Shown: positions 1-11,844 of the stretch, one piece after another
Numbering within the stretch: position 1 is the first letter of the stretch
How the letters are laid out: each line of letters begins with the position of its first letter
NCBI GenBank assembly: GCA_965153355.1
Contig: OZ231127.1
Location: 64,418,001 to 64,482,000, forward strand
Source of the DNA: Flaccisagitta enflata
Lineage: Eukaryota > Chaetognatha > Sagittoidea > Aphragmophora
Direction: 5' to 3'
Length of the DNA: 64,000 bases
Notes under the pieces: generated by a model
Told to the model about the DNA's origin: nothing
What the model saw: only the letters and a program-made list of their open reading frames with translations
The model's database searches: none
Position numbers and translations under genes: made by a program

Positions 1-60
1 AGTTCAAGTTTCGCAACACTTTCTCAACTGTCCCTTTACGTGATCCTGACATACTGACAG

Positions 61-1483
61 GATCTCGGTGATGCAGGCCACATTCTACAAGCCTCCTCGT
101 CTTCCTCTCTCGGTTACGCTCCGCCTCACGCTGGCGTCATACGAGAAGCTATCAGCTCTGTCTCTGAAGAGTCCTCCAACGCCTTACGGGAAAGGCTGAA
201 AATAAGTCACGAAAATTTGCTGCTCAAACAACAAATAGAGAACGCAACGAAAGGTATTTGCGGGGGTCTGTAACACAGTTGCATTTCATTCATTCCGTTC
301 CTTTCATTCATTTCGTTCATTTTGTTCTTTTCATTTCATTTCCTATCATTTCCTTCATTTCCTTCATTTCCTTCATTTCATTCATTTCCTTCATTTCATT
401 CATTTCATTCATTTCATTCATTTCATTCATTTCCTTCATTCATTCCATTTCATTCATTCATTCATTTCATTCATTCATTCATTTCATTCATTTCATTCAT
501 TTCATTCATTTCATTCATTTCATTCATTTCATTCATTTCATTCATTCTTTCATTCATTCATTCATTCATTCTTCATTCCTTTCTTCCTTTCCTTTCATTG
601 CCCCCTTTCATTCCTTTCATTCCTTTCATTCCTTTCATTCCTTTCATTCCTTTCATTCCTTTCATTCCTTTTATTCCTTTTATTCCTTTTATTCATTTCA
701 TTCATTTCATTCATTTCATTCATTTCATTCATTTCATTCATTTCATTCATCTAAAATGCATTAAAAGTTACGTGTTACGCGAAGCCGTTTTTAACTAACT
801 TTTCATCGTATACGGAATATTATATGCAGCATCCGCTTCCTTGCCGATGGACGTGGATTTTGCCGAAAAGTCAAAAAGCCTCAAATCCAATCAACTCACC
901 ATTTCCACTATGGAGCAAAAACAACAGGAATACCAGAACCAAATCACGAAATTAAGCAAAGAATTGAAGCGAAGCGGATTAAAAGAACATTTTACTCACG
1001 ATAAAATCGTCGCCGATGCACAAGCTATGACCGAAAAGGAGGTACGAGAGAAAGCGCACGCGGCTTTACTTTTAGTAGCTAGCTAAGCGACTCACTCGCG
1101 ACATTACAAACACGGCCGATAACGTGATATATCAGAGTTATTAAAACCCCCGCCCAACCACAATACAGCCCATCCCCTAATGCGTCTCTGTCCCTGCCCA
1201 CTCAAAAGCGACCGCCCATTGGCCGTGTATCCGGGTATCTGGGTATCCGAACTTGTTTCTTACAAAGCAGCCTCTCAACTACTTCCGTTACTTGAGTATC
1301 TGGGACTAAAGTAAGGTACATGTTCCCTTTGCTATGCAGGAGCTGACCAAGGAGTTGTCGAGTAAAGTGGCTGCTTTCCGCGGGTTGCCACCTGATTTGT
1401 CGTTGGCGAAAGTGAAACTCACCGAAAAGAAGAGAGCGCTTTCTGAACTGGGAGAAATGGCCGAAGAATGGGCCGGCAATTAA
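61..1483 (+). CDS. HAUS1: HAUS1-like augmin subunit, 3' exons (partial gene)
   Basis: Three spliced exons, 61-253, 830-1041 and 1340-1483 (TAA), join in frame (64 codons plus 1 nt; 212 nt; 48 codons with stop). Acceptors are ...ctgacag, ...atatgcag and ...ctatgcag; donors are gtattt and gtacga. The product is a mostly helical, coiled-coil C-terminal region. Its end, GLPPDLSLAKVKLTEKKRAL, matches the animal HAUS1 C-terminal pattern (LMPNPSLAQVKIEEAKREL in human, from memory), and the preceding residues (SKELKRSGL, then a Lys/Glu-rich helix) also align. HAUS1 is a subunit of the augmin complex, which recruits gamma-tubulin to existing spindle microtubules. The 5' exons lie left of the window. 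Intron 1 is filled by a CATTT/CATTC microsatellite; intron 2 holds an old hairpin-element end. The exon structure is seen; family identity is inferred from remembered sequence and I am fairly sure of it. Confidence 0.8.
270..752. repeat. TTCAT/TTCAT(T) microsatellite in HAUS1 intron 1
   Basis: About 480 bp of alternating TTCAT, TTCATTCA and TTCCT units on the plus strand. It is open in several frames, which explains the long Phe/His/Ser/Ile-rich reading frames here; these are not genes. It lies wholly inside intron 254-829. Confidence 0.95.
1190..1260 (+). mobile_element. Degraded right end of hairpin-ended (HINE-like) family
   Basis: The text ctgcccactcaaaagcgacc, then attggccgtgtatccgg, then cttgttt, matches the right end of the dispersed family seen complete at 48097-48289 and 55316-55470. 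It lies in HAUS1 intron 2. No left end is visible. Confidence 0.55.
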
Positions 1484-1526
1484 TAATGCCAGAAATTTCA
1501 AAAGTCTAAAGCGGGTTCTTTTCCAA

Positions 1527-1532
1527 AATAAA
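1527..1532 (+). terminator. AATAAA polyadenylation signal of HAUS1
   Basis: AATAAA 44 nt after the HAUS1 TAA stop, in a T-rich region, well placed for 3' end formation. The stretch 1484-1833 between HAUS1 and SFI1 otherwise holds only a possible splice acceptor (tttcacatttcag, ending at 1771), which may close an SFI1 5'UTR intron. Confidence 0.6.
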
Positions 1533-1833
1533 CTCGAATTTCGGTTTGTTACAGTTTGAGATAAAGCATATATGCACTGCGCACTCAATGAACTACTCAT
1601 TCCATAGTTTATTATTTTTTTAATCCAATCCATGTTTTGAAAGGTCGTTTCTTTACCAAGCCGACTGTGATAGTGTTTGGGTGTTTTACATTTGATAGAA
1701 ATTTTATGATTCGCGTTGTTTTTTATTTGCATGTTGTTCACAACGTTGTCCTAACAAGTTTTCACATTTCAGAGCAGTTATTGGCAACGTTGAACTTTGG
1801 TCGGAATCGTGTATCAACTATGACGCGGGCACC

Positions 1834-4800
1834 ATGTCCGCGACCAAAGGACAAAGACACTCGTTAGCTAGTGGTACAAACTCTCAAACTACAGTCGCAT
1901 CTCTTTCCTCGCCTTATCATGGCCGCATAACGCCACGCAGATTGTCATTTCAACGACCAATCCATAGTCAGAATTCGCCATTGAAAGCGGCGATAATATC
2001 GGAAGATGTCAGCGAGACCTCGAGTAGTACTTCCGCGGCCGGGGACGTTAGGCCATCCGGTCGCTGTCGCCGCCGCGACGCCTCCTTGGCGGAAGTGTCC
2101 TCAGTTTTATCGAGCATCGAGAATTCTGACGGTACGGAAATACCTCGGGAATTTGACTCGAGCGAAGAACGCCCCGTGAGAGATGGATTGTTTAATAGGA
2201 ACGCAACCAATTATGAAAGCGCGTTTCACTCTCCAACTGTAGACCCAACTGTAGACACTGACGATGAGCGAAGAAGACTTTCTTTAACGTTGACGCCGAG
2301 ACGTCAGTCCAACGTTTCCGACGTCGACATCGAAGCGTTTCTCGCGTCTACGAGAGAAATATCGGTTCGAGAGCGTCTTCCGACTCGTCGTCGATCGTCT
2401 TTCGTCGCGTCGACGCCGAAATCGTTCCGTCCCACAATCGCCGTTACGTCGTCCGTGACTCGAGGCCATGTGGCTTCTGTGAAATGCGGAGAGAATAAGG
2501 AGAATAATGACGACTGCCGAATCGCAAGTTCTAGCGAGACCACGTGGCTTTCATCAACCGATAGAATTCATTCCAAGATTTCGCATGCCAATAGATCCGC
2601 CTTCTCCATTGTTCGAGTCAGCGACGAGACGACAAAACCGACTTCTTTCAGCCGGCGAAAACTGTTTCCTTGTTATGGCGTCAGCGATGATGATCCCGAT
2701 TCTACCGGGGGCCGAAAGAGTCACGCTTCTGTCGTCGAGAGGAGTTTACGAGTTTATGGTGAAGGCAAAGGAGGAGGAATAGGAGGAAGTGGTAGCACCT
2801 GTGGAGAGAATTCCCTCCTTAGAGAAAATGATTATTCAGCGGCTTCTTTGCAGACCCTGGGACCGAGAAAACGGTCGAAGCAAGAAGATGAGGAGGAGAA
2901 AGAAGAGGAGGATAACTCTACGATGCTAGTGTCCAATTTGAATGACTCTCATCTCCATTCGTCTGAAGAAACGCCTTGTCAGAGCGAGGCACTCGGTCGT
3001 CGAAAGATGGTCCTCGCCGCCCATTTCCACCGCTCGCGTCTCCTCACCTCCGCCTTCTACTCTTTGCGTCTTTACGTCGCCGTCCAAATCGACGAAGACC
3101 AACGGAAAATGAAATCTCTTCAACTTCCTGAATTGAGGAGAAATTTCACTTATTGGCGTCAGTTGACTTCCTCCATTCGTCAAACGAAAAACAGGCGGGA
3201 ACAATCCACGCTGCAGAAGACGTTGACGGCTTGGAGGCGCCAGATTCACGAACGGCTGGAGCGGAAGCGACTGACGAAAGAGTTGGAGAAACAGCTTCTG
3301 AAGAGTGTTTTCGAGAAATGGAGAGGAGATGCTCAGAGAATGGCCGAGACGAGGAGGGACTTTCATCATCAGCTTCTTTCAAGGACGTTTCTCACGTGGA
3401 GAAATCGAACGGCGGACGTCATTCGATCCCAACATTCGCAAACGCGACATCTGCTGGCCAAAGCCTTTGACGCCTGGCAACAAGAAACCAAAGATTCCAT
3501 TCAATCCAGACTCCTCGTCAAGAGATACGAAATCAAATTGAAAATGAGTCTATTTCGAGCGTGGAGGGATACGGTGACGTTGAATCGAGAAAAAGAACAA
3601 TTGATGATCTTACGATTACGCCAAAAAGTCGTTTTTCGAAGGTGGCGACGGTGTTATGAGAACGAGGAAACGGCTCGAAAATTCCAGCGATGCCTTCAAG
3701 TCACCCGCTTACGAATTGGCCTCCATTCGTGGCATCAATTCGCAGTAATGAGTGTCGGAGATAGTAGGCGTTTTACAGCGATGGAATCTCTCCGCCTTCA
3801 ACAATTTTGGCTTCAGTGGCGCCAATCGGCGATGCAGCGGCGTCAATGGATGGAAATGCGGCGTTGTTGGGTGGAGAAGCGGCGACGGAATACTTTGCTT
3901 CTTTGTTTACGCGGCTGGAGTCGTGTGGCGAAGGAGTCGCGAGAGCGAGAAGTAGCTAGATTCCAAATGCTGTTGAAGGATGGGGAAAAAGAAATTGAGG
4001 TGGAAGAAATTGAAGAGGAGAAGGAGGAGGAAGAGGAGGAAGAGGTGGCAGGAGAGGAAACAAAAGTCGAGCCCAAGTCTTGGGAGGAAGAGTCGTCCTT
4101 TCTCAACAAAGACGTTGAAGAAGGCGAGATTAGAACCATTACCTCCCAAGTCGATTCCTGCGTTATTAACCCCACTGAGTCTCTGAGCAGCGATTGGACT
4201 TTGTCAGCTGAGATTGGCACTCCCTCGCTCGCCACTCCCTCGCTCGCCACTCCCTCGCTTGCCACATCAAATACAACAATAAGTCATTCAAGAACTGAAA
4301 CGATGGTCACTTGGTCCATCAGTCCGATATCCGCGGAGGATGTTAACGACGACCCGCTTCAACAAACTGCTTCCACTTGCTTCTTTGAACTCCCTTCCGC
4401 GATGAAAGGCGCTTCGGCGGCGACAATGATGACAGTTGCGGAGCGAGCAATTGTCCGAGCTGTCGGTCAAGGAAGTATTTTCTTAAGGAACGAACTCCGC
4501 GATGATGCGCATCCCAACTCTGTCTTCAGCGAATTCACAGCGTCGGCCAGGAGTCATTCCGACGGGTATCATTCCGGTCGAGGATCCTTTCGAAGTGGCG
4601 CCGGCGCCAGTCTTGACAGAGATGAATCAAACACAGAAAAGAAGGACAATGTCATGAAAAGTGATTCCTATGGAGTTGATTCTATTGCCGATGAAGATTT
4701 ACTTGGTCAAAGCTTGTCATCGACGTCACTTGAAATTTCATGGGGAGATGAAGAGGAGGAGGAGGAGGAGGCGGAGGTTGGAGAGAAAGAAAACAAAATA

Positions 4801-7800
4801 GTAAAGGTCGAGGACGTCACACACACCGCCCAATCTCCCGCCGACGAGTATATCCCTCTTCCAGCCTCTCTCACCGCCTCCGCAACAAATTTCGATAGAA
4901 CCAATCAGTCATCTCTTTCCACATTGCTGTCCACTCTCAAGAAACCCGGCAATTGGACCGACCAGCGCTCAAAAAGAGATCTCTGCGTGTGGATTTTGCA
5001 TCGATGGCATTTTTGGCCTCTCGTGACGGTTTTTGGTCAATGGAAAGAATTTTGGAAAAGTCGGCGGTGGGAGTGTGCAAAACAAGTGGAGGCTAAAGAG
5101 AGACGAGAGAATGATATGACGCTGGACGTCTTCGGTCACTGGCGACGAAGCGCTTCGATTCTGAACGTCATAAGAATCAAGAAAGAAATGAATCTTCAAA
5201 TGACTTCCTTCCGCGCGTGGAGGCGATTCACCGATGACCGACAACTAATCCGTTTGTCCATAGAATCCTTTTCCGACGCTCGAAGGATATTTGTTATTGG
5301 AGTGCAGTTTCAACGATGGCGCGACGCATTCGTGGAATCGAAACAGAAAACTCTTCAATTTCAACGTCAAACGGATTTTCAGGAGGAAGTCGCTCGAAAA
5401 TTCTTCGCGCGGTGGAAAGAGCGAGTGAGGGAGAATAAGGAAATGCGCCGTTTGGCGAACAATCATTTGATAAAAGGAAACGCGCGAACTTCTGCCATTT
5501 GCTTTCATCGATGGCGTCGTCTGACTCAAATGCTTGTGAAGAAAACCCATGACCGAATGAAGATGGTCTTACGCGTTTGGTCCGAATGGACGAGAAATCG
5601 ACGACGTGAGTCGATCCTTATCTCGTCCTTACAAACCACGGCGATGAAAACACGTCATTTCCGGTTTTGGCGACTACGATTGAAGGAGAAAGATGAAGAG
5701 GAAGAGCGAAATTGGAAATTTGCGAGAGAATCCCTGACTCAATGGAAGGCGATCGTGGATGAAAGAAAGAAACGACAGGTGAGCTTGGCAAACGATGTTG
5801 AATCCATTCCGATGGTGATCACCAATTGGTTGTACGATGGTAATTGCGATGATAAATTCGATGACAATCGTGAGTTAAATATTAAATTCGGTGAAGATTG
5901 TGATTTCGATGACGATTGTGAGTTCAATGTTAAATTCGGTGAGGATTGTGATTCCGTTATATCGATAGGAATCTTGGATTAGGTGACGGTCAACTCGTAA
6001 TACGTTAAGTTTGTTACAATGGATTATATCGCGTGTTGATACCTGGAATCTGGACATGGTGTGTTTGCGTTTTCATTAGTCTGCTTACCTGTGATACATT
6101 ACAAAAGAGCTCTTTCATTTCTTATCAGTCGTCGCTGCGCCTGTTTCTTCGCGTTCGTCGTATCCAAACACAAACGTCTCACTTCCGGTTGTGGCGCGAC
6201 GCTCGCCTCCATCAAGAGACTTCTGGCAATTTCCACGACCACGCCGCGGTCTCTCTTTGCTTCGCCGCTTGGAATCGGTCAACGCGGGAATCCAATCATC
6301 TTCGTCGAGCATTCAATTCTTGGAAACAATTCCACCTTCAAAAAAGAGAATCGAGAAAAGCCGTCGGAAGCCTTCGACAGATTTCAAGTAGAAAAACGTT
6401 GTCAGCTCATTTCACCAACTGGCAGATGCGATGCCGCATCGCGCAAACTGCTCGTCGTGAGAATGACGCGAAGACGCTGAAACATGTTTTATCTCATTGG
6501 GCTCTTTATTGCGTGAAGAAACGGCAAGAGGAAATGGAGATAAAAAACTTGACAGAAAGACGAAATACACATTTGATGAAAACGTGTTTTCGCCGTTGGA
6601 TGGAAGCGGGAAAATATCACCATTTCGTCCCTGAGTTTGCTTTGGTTCGACGACGGCGAATTCTGTCCTGCTGCTTCGATTCTCTTAAGACCCATCGTCT
6701 GGAGATGATGAGCGGGCGAATAAAGCGCCAAGATACGCTTCGATGTTGTTTCAGTGAATGGAGAAAATACGCCGCGAGTGCAACGACGCAGAGAGACGAG
6801 ACGTCGATGGAAATGAAATTGCGGCGAGATGTCGTCGCCCAAAGAAGAATCTTTGAGGATTGGCGATTTCTAACGTCGAAACTCGGATCTTTGGAACGTG
6901 AAAGAAGACGACGGTGGTTGTTTTCTGTAATGACTGAATGGCGGCGCATTGCCGAAGACAGTCAATCGCGGGTTTTGCTGTAGAGAACCATCAAACGATG
7001 GAAATGGAATTTGGCTTTGCAAAAGACTGAAGAGACGAATCATCTCGAGACGTTTGTCGATAGTCAGCAACTTCATCTCAGCGGAGGTCATTTCCGATTT
7101 TGGTGGGATCTGGCGTCGACTTTTCAAACGGCGCGTCTGATTCGATCGCGGGCGATTCTGATTCGATGTTTCGCCCTCTGGCGGCGGGATAGAGCTTTAG
7201 CCGCTAAAGACGAGAATTTGGCGTCGAGTTTTGGCGCTGACCAAACGTTGCATCTTCATTGGCGACGTTGGAGAAGTCAATGGATGAGGAGAAGAGTTGA
7301 GAGAAAGTTCGAAGAAAAAGATGGGAAAGCTATGTTGAGGAGGAGCTTCGAAGCATGGAAAGAGTGGTGGAGGATGGGAAGGAAGAGAAAGGTGCATGAA
7401 ATAGGCGCATTGAGTAGCAAGGAAGTAATCTATGCTGGAAATCCTCTACAATCCTCTCCGGCTTCTAATGAAAGGCCTACAAACAACTTTTCCGACATCT
7501 TTGTCAACTTGCCGCCTTTGATCGTAGCATCTATGCTACCAAATTCGCCGGTCAACTCAACCAAAGTCACCCTCGACTCTTCACTTACAAACTTGTCGCC
7601 TTCCTCGAAGCGGAAGTCGCCGCTGAAATTGTTGGAGAGACTTCAAAGTCCTTCCTCTAAAACGTCCTCCGCGTTGAAACCCTCGAAGATTCCCTCTGTT
7701 CGTGTTAAAGGATTGTCGCCTTATGGAAAGATGATTCTCAACATGGAATCTTCCTCCGAATCGGAAGAGGAAAAGAAAAGAAAAAACTGGTCGATAACTC

Positions 7801-8615
7801 GACCCGAATTTCATGCAAGGATTACTTCTTCATCGATGGACTTGACGGAATGTGGCGTCGCACCTTCAATGGTCGACGATGATGTATCAGTATCTGTGCG
7901 TGATACATCAGCTGTGATAGGTCTCAAGTCTCATCGACCTTCTTCCGTGAGGAAAAAAGAATTGATCGTCCGATTTGATGATGAGGATCGGATCACGCAG
8001 GATGCATCGGTCAATGCATCAGTCAATGCATCGGTTTTGGAAAGCAGACGAGAAAGCTGGACCTCCCCCGAGAGTGATCAAAAAAGAAACTCGGGAAAAC
8101 TTGTCGCGAGTCATCTCCTTTCCAACCAAAAAAGACGTTTACCTATGACTCCCGATGTTGGGAAAGCCCGCCGGCAATTGTTTGAAGACTCATTCGCTCA
8201 ACCATTGACACAGTTTAACTCTCCTAAAGCACTTACTTTCCCGCCTCAGGTTACTCTTTCCAATCATGTTTCTTCCATTTCTTTTTCTCCGCCTCCGTCC
8301 GAAGCTCTCCCTCCTCCTCCTCCTCCTCCACTAATTACTTCCTCGCCAACTCGTCTCTTCATGACAGTTCCCACGACTTCCGAAGTTGTCCCTCTCTCTC
8401 GTCCTCTTATCTTCTCTCTTCCTGCTCATCCTGATCTTGATCCCACGCCGTTGCCTTCGCCCAACTTGCTTCATTCTTCTTCTGCCTCCTCCTTTTCCGC
8501 TTTACCATCTTTGCCTCCTCTGCCTCCTTCCATTGGAGAACACAATTTTGATCCGCCTTTGTCGGGCGACTCAGTTTTGGAGACCTGTTCCCCTGACTTC
8601 ATGGCTTTGCCATAA
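1834..8615 (+). CDS. SFI1: SFI1-like centrin-binding repeat protein, two exons, in-frame TAG in exon 2
   Basis: Exon 1 is 1834-5778 (1315 codons, phase 0; donor cag|gtgagc) and exon 2 is 6129-8615 (acceptor ttcttatcag; stop TAA). Around 34 Sfi1-type repeats with a core like LxxxFxxWR are visible, for example LLKSVFEKWRGDA, LLSRTFLTWRNRT, VARKFFARWKERV, AVSLCFAAWNRST, LRCCFSEWRKYA and AILIRCFALWRRD. They form two blocks in exon 1 (about residues 390-710 and 1030-1310) and one in the first half of exon 2. Between and around them lie disordered, acidic and Pro/Ser-rich tracts; residues encoded at about 4219-4266 contain a tripled ATPSL unit. Sfi1 proteins bind centrin along a long helix at centrosomes or spindle poles. 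The start at 1834 is the first ATG of the long frame; ATG 1820 opens only a short upstream frame. Exon 2 is interrupted by one TAG (6981-6983). Reading past 5778 into the intron gives an alternative stop at 5982. Confidence 0.88.
5779..6128 (+). other. SFI1 intron with short GAT/AATTCGGTGAAG repeat
   Basis: This GT-AG intron (gtgagc ... ttcttatcag) joins two phase-0 repeat-encoding exons. The first 200 nt stay open in exon 1's frame because of an Asp/Phe-rich imperfect repeat (the aaattcggtga-containing unit occurs three times between 5855 and 5945). Intron retention would give a protein ending at 5982. Confidence 0.75.
6981..6983 (+). other. In-frame TAG inside SFI1 exon 2
   Basis: The frames 6129-6980 and 6984-8615 are the same frame, separated only by TAG: ...SQSRVLL, stop, RTIKRWKWNLALQKT.... 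Sfi1-type repeats continue on both sides, and the Trp-to-Trp spacing across the stop (20 residues) is close to that of neighbouring repeats (22). A CAG-to-TAG substitution would explain it. A 57-nt intron, GT at 6927 to AG at 6983 (gtaatg ... ttttgctgtag), would also remove it in frame, but would delete a repeat Trp. Confidence 0.9.
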
Positions 8616-9281
8616 TACTGCCAACATTTATCACTTAGCCAATTGTGCCTTCCATGACAATCAGTTATTGATCATTCCAAAATCTTGTTACTTATTCCAG
8701 ACTAAAAGGTATTGCAATCACGAATTGTTCTTGTACGCGTACAAGGAAACTTTAACGGACATTTGCGCCAGTGCGCTACTTGCCCTACCAGTTACAAGGG
8801 CTGCTTTTCTCCCTTCACATTAATTAGAAACTTAAACTTCATCTGCAGTTTTCTTCAGGTGCAAATGCGCTAATGCGCTAGGAAATGCGCTATGTAATGC
8901 GCTAATGTGATTCTCCTAGCCATTTACTGCGCCTAATTTCTGAAAGCAGTATCAGCATTTTCAAGAGCTTTAACTTTTTGGAGAAGTCGAGACTCAAAGG
9001 CAATGAATCTAGTCTTTAGTAAGCAGAAAGAAGCATGGCTGTGTATGTCTGTCACTGCTAGTCTTCTTCTGTCATTTTTTGCTTTGAATCTTTTCTGTCT
9101 TTTTTGCAATTTTGTCTCTTATCTTTTTTTCTCTCTGCAAGACCTCACAGTTGTAATCCGTTTTTGTGTTTGTCTGCAAGTCTGTCTGTCTGTATGTCTG
9201 TGCCTCTCTGTTAGACCCATTTTGTGCCTCTCTGTCTGAAATCGGAATATGTGTGTTTGTCTGTCTGCCTGCTTTTCTCTC
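8616..9281. other. Intergenic, with GCGCTAATGCGCTA motifs and left arm of a diverged inverted repeat
   Basis: No gene is visible. At 8735-8795 there is sequence whose reverse complement recurs at 12515-12585 (gcgcaaatgtcc ... aaagtttc ... gcgtac). The motif gcgctaatgcgcta occurs at about 8865-8905 and again, in the same orientation, at 12385-12425, followed at both sites by actgcgcctaa. Confidence 0.5.
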
Positions 9282-9532
9282 TCTCTCTTTATTTATTTCT
9301 TTTCTTCTTCTTTTCTTTTCTTCTTTTTTTCTTCTTTTCTTCTTTTCTTCTTCTTTTCTTTTCTTTTTTCTTTTCTTCTCTTCTTCTTTCCACCTTTTTT
9401 TTCTTCTTTTTCTTCTTTTTCTTCTTTTTTTCTTCTTTTTTTCTTCTTTTTCTTCTTTTTTTTCTTTTTCCTTCTTTTTACTGTTTCTTTTCTTTCTTTC
9501 TTTCTTTCTTTTTCTTTCTTTTTCTTTCTTTT

Positions 9533-9564
<32 letters not shown>

Positions 9565-9752
9565 TTTTTTGTTCTTTTTCTTTTTCTTTTTTGTTTTCTT
9601 TCTTTCTCTCTTTTTGTTTCTTTCTTTTTCTCTCTTTTCTTTCTCTCTTTCTTCTCTCTCTTTCTTTCTCTCTCTTTTCTTTTTCTCTTTTTCTCTTTTC
9701 TCTTCTCTTTTCTCCCTCTTTCTCTCTTTCTCTCTCTCTTTCTCTTTGGCTC
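9282..9752. repeat. Polypyrimidine TTTC/TTC microsatellite
   Basis: About 470 bp of almost pure pyrimidine on the plus strand (TTTC, TTC and CTTT runs). All frames through it are low-complexity Phe/Ser/Leu or Lys/Arg/Glu and are not genes. It lies between the left flank (8735) and left arm (9885) of the inverted-repeat element. Confidence 0.95.
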
Positions 9753-11117
9753 TCCGCATGCACAAACACACACTCATATCATGTAAAGGATCAATGTTAA
9801 TCCGATCGACTATGGCAGCTAAATTGAACAGAGAGAATAGAACTGACAGTTGAACTGATAGATTTCTTGGGACTACAGGTTCGGACAGATTTGTAAATGT
9901 TATATGTCACTTTTCAAGGTAGCCCCCCCTACAGCCTAAACGGTTCATCATAAAGACTTGAAATTTGGCATGGACACTAATCTTGTGCCTAATCGTGGGG
10001 CCATCGAGGCGATTTTTGATTACCCCAAAGCCGCGATATGGGGCAGGGGTAGAGGTACCCCTGGGAATAAAAATGTCAAAAAATTTTTTCCTATTTTTTT
10101 CGTTTTTTCGACTTGGTTACTTGTTTTAGTATCTTTAGCACCAGAATAAAGCATTATTTTGATTTTTACCACATTTGAATGCAATATTATGCTCTATCAA
10201 ACTTGATAAGTCATTTTTCCAAGTTTTCGACGAATTTCGAAGCTTCCAAATCTGTTGCTTAAGATAGCCAGTCCAAAACTCATCAGCTGCCTCCAGAAAC
10301 AGTGCCTTAGCTCTTTTCTTCAGAAAATACTTTTTACAAACAATTCTATTATCTATAAGAGGCAGTGTCTGTCCGTCGGACTGTGTTTGTCCGTTGATCT
10401 GTGAGCATGAGTCGAGAAGCGGAATAACAAGCGTTTTGGATGGTTTTAAAAATTCGTTACAAGTTAAATTTTCTTTGCACAAATCTTGCAGCGGTCTCGA
10501 TAAGTATTAATGCGTACAATAATACTTACGTCAACATTGTTCACTTAAAGAATAGACCAAAGGTTAACTTCGGCCCTTGCCAGAGCTACTAATAGGGGTG
10601 TTCCAAGGGTGATTTTTACCCATGTACGAATGTAAGCCGAGGTTTATTTACCCTTGCACGAATGTTCGCCGAATGTGAAGAATGTTCTCGTTCTCTATAT
10701 GATAGGTGGAACAATATCTCGCTATACATCAGTGAAGTAAATGGAAAGAGGGCCTTGTGAACCTCACTGACATTAGATTATCTGTGCACCACACACACAC
10801 AGTCACACACATTGGTCACTGAAGCGTTTTACGCAGCGGCGACGCAGCGGGAAACGCGTCCAGACATTTTGCTTCTGTGTAGGTATATGCTTTTTACTCA
10901 TTGGGGATATTCTATGTCATTTTAAGGTATTTTTCGTCCTTTTGAGATGCGTCCTTGCTTCTTTATAATAGGCTTTGGCCATTGGTTTGTCGGTCAATAG
11001 CGCATTCATTCAAAACATAATCATGAATAAGCTATTTACCACCTCAAAAAATGGCTGATTTTGACAAGGCCGAATACACCGCTACTGAAGGCGCGTGTGA
11101 GTGGGAAGGGGTGGTGA

Positions 11118-11228
11118 TAGACTAGTCATCCAAGGATCACACATGTATGGTCAGCAGTACCTGATGCCCTGCTGGAAGTGATCCAGTGAAGAAGTGGAGT
11201 GAGAGCAGTGCAGCGGCCCCAAAGAGTA
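11118..11228 (-). mobile_element. End fragment of the GGGCAGCGGCCCC family
   Basis: From tagtcatccaaggat to gcagcggccccaaagag this matches 37491-37585, the hairpin end of insertion 3 in the 36-38 kb nest. It includes the self-complementary atccaaggat hairpin and the gaagaagtggagtgagagca segment. No internal array is present. Confidence 0.65.
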
Positions 11229-11231
11229 ATG

Positions 11232-11455
11232 AGCATTAACACCTGTTCAACAATTATTGTCACAGCAGCAAATAAAGTTATTCCATGAAAAGCATACTTC
11301 TAGTTGGCCAAGTCGGATGAAATTTGAACCATAGTAGGTCAAAGGTATCAAGACACTTCAGTAAAAATTTCATCTTACTAGGCCAACTAAAAGTGCGCTT
11401 TTTATAGCTTTACTGTAAGTGTTGCTGTGACAATAATACTTTAACAGGTGTTAGA
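11232..11455. mobile_element. Foldback MITE, about 75-bp arms
   Basis: The left arm, 11232-11305 (aacacctgttc ... ttgtcacagcagcaa ... gttggcc), is the reverse complement of the right arm, 11378-11455 (ggccaac ... ttgctgtgacaa ... aacaggtgtt). The central portion is related to a shorter foldback sequence at 52316-52412 in the last GHITM intron. Confidence 0.7.
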
Positions 11456-11532
11456 ACAGTGAATTTAGAAACGTCTGACAGAAAACCTTGCTCGATGCAC
11501 TCTCTTGCACTCGGGCTGCGCAGCATCACACG

Positions 11533-11771
11533 CTCTGTGTGTGTGTTTTGTGTGTGTGTGTGAGTGTGTGTGTGTGTGAGAGAGTGTGTGTGTGTGAGAG
11601 AGTGTGTGTGTGAGAGTGTGTGTGTGTTTGTGAGTGTGTGTGTGTTAGTGAGTAAAGTGTGTGTGTGTTTGTGAGTGTTAAAGTGTGTGTGTGTTTGTGA
11701 GTGTGTTTGTGAGTGTGTGTGTGTGTGTTTGTTGTGAGGTGTGTGTGTGTGTGTTTGTGTGTGAGTGTGTG

Positions 11772-11841
<70 letters not shown>
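11533..11841. repeat. (GT)n then (CT)n compound microsatellite
   Basis: GT/GTGA-rich tract 11533-11775, followed directly by about 66 bp of CT. Confidence 0.97.

Positions 11842-11844
<3 letters not shown>

Noticed and set aside
258-798. Long Phe/His/Ile/Ser-rich open frames
   Set aside because: They are pure translation of the CATTT/CATTC microsatellite in HAUS1 intron 1.
6981-6983. Genetic-code change making TAG a sense codon
   Set aside because: The GHITM homologue and the chitin-binding exon both end at TAG in sensible places.
9072-9853. Several overlapping Phe/Leu or Lys/Arg/Glu-rich frames on both strands
   Set aside because: Polypyrimidine microsatellite; composition is uniform in every frame.
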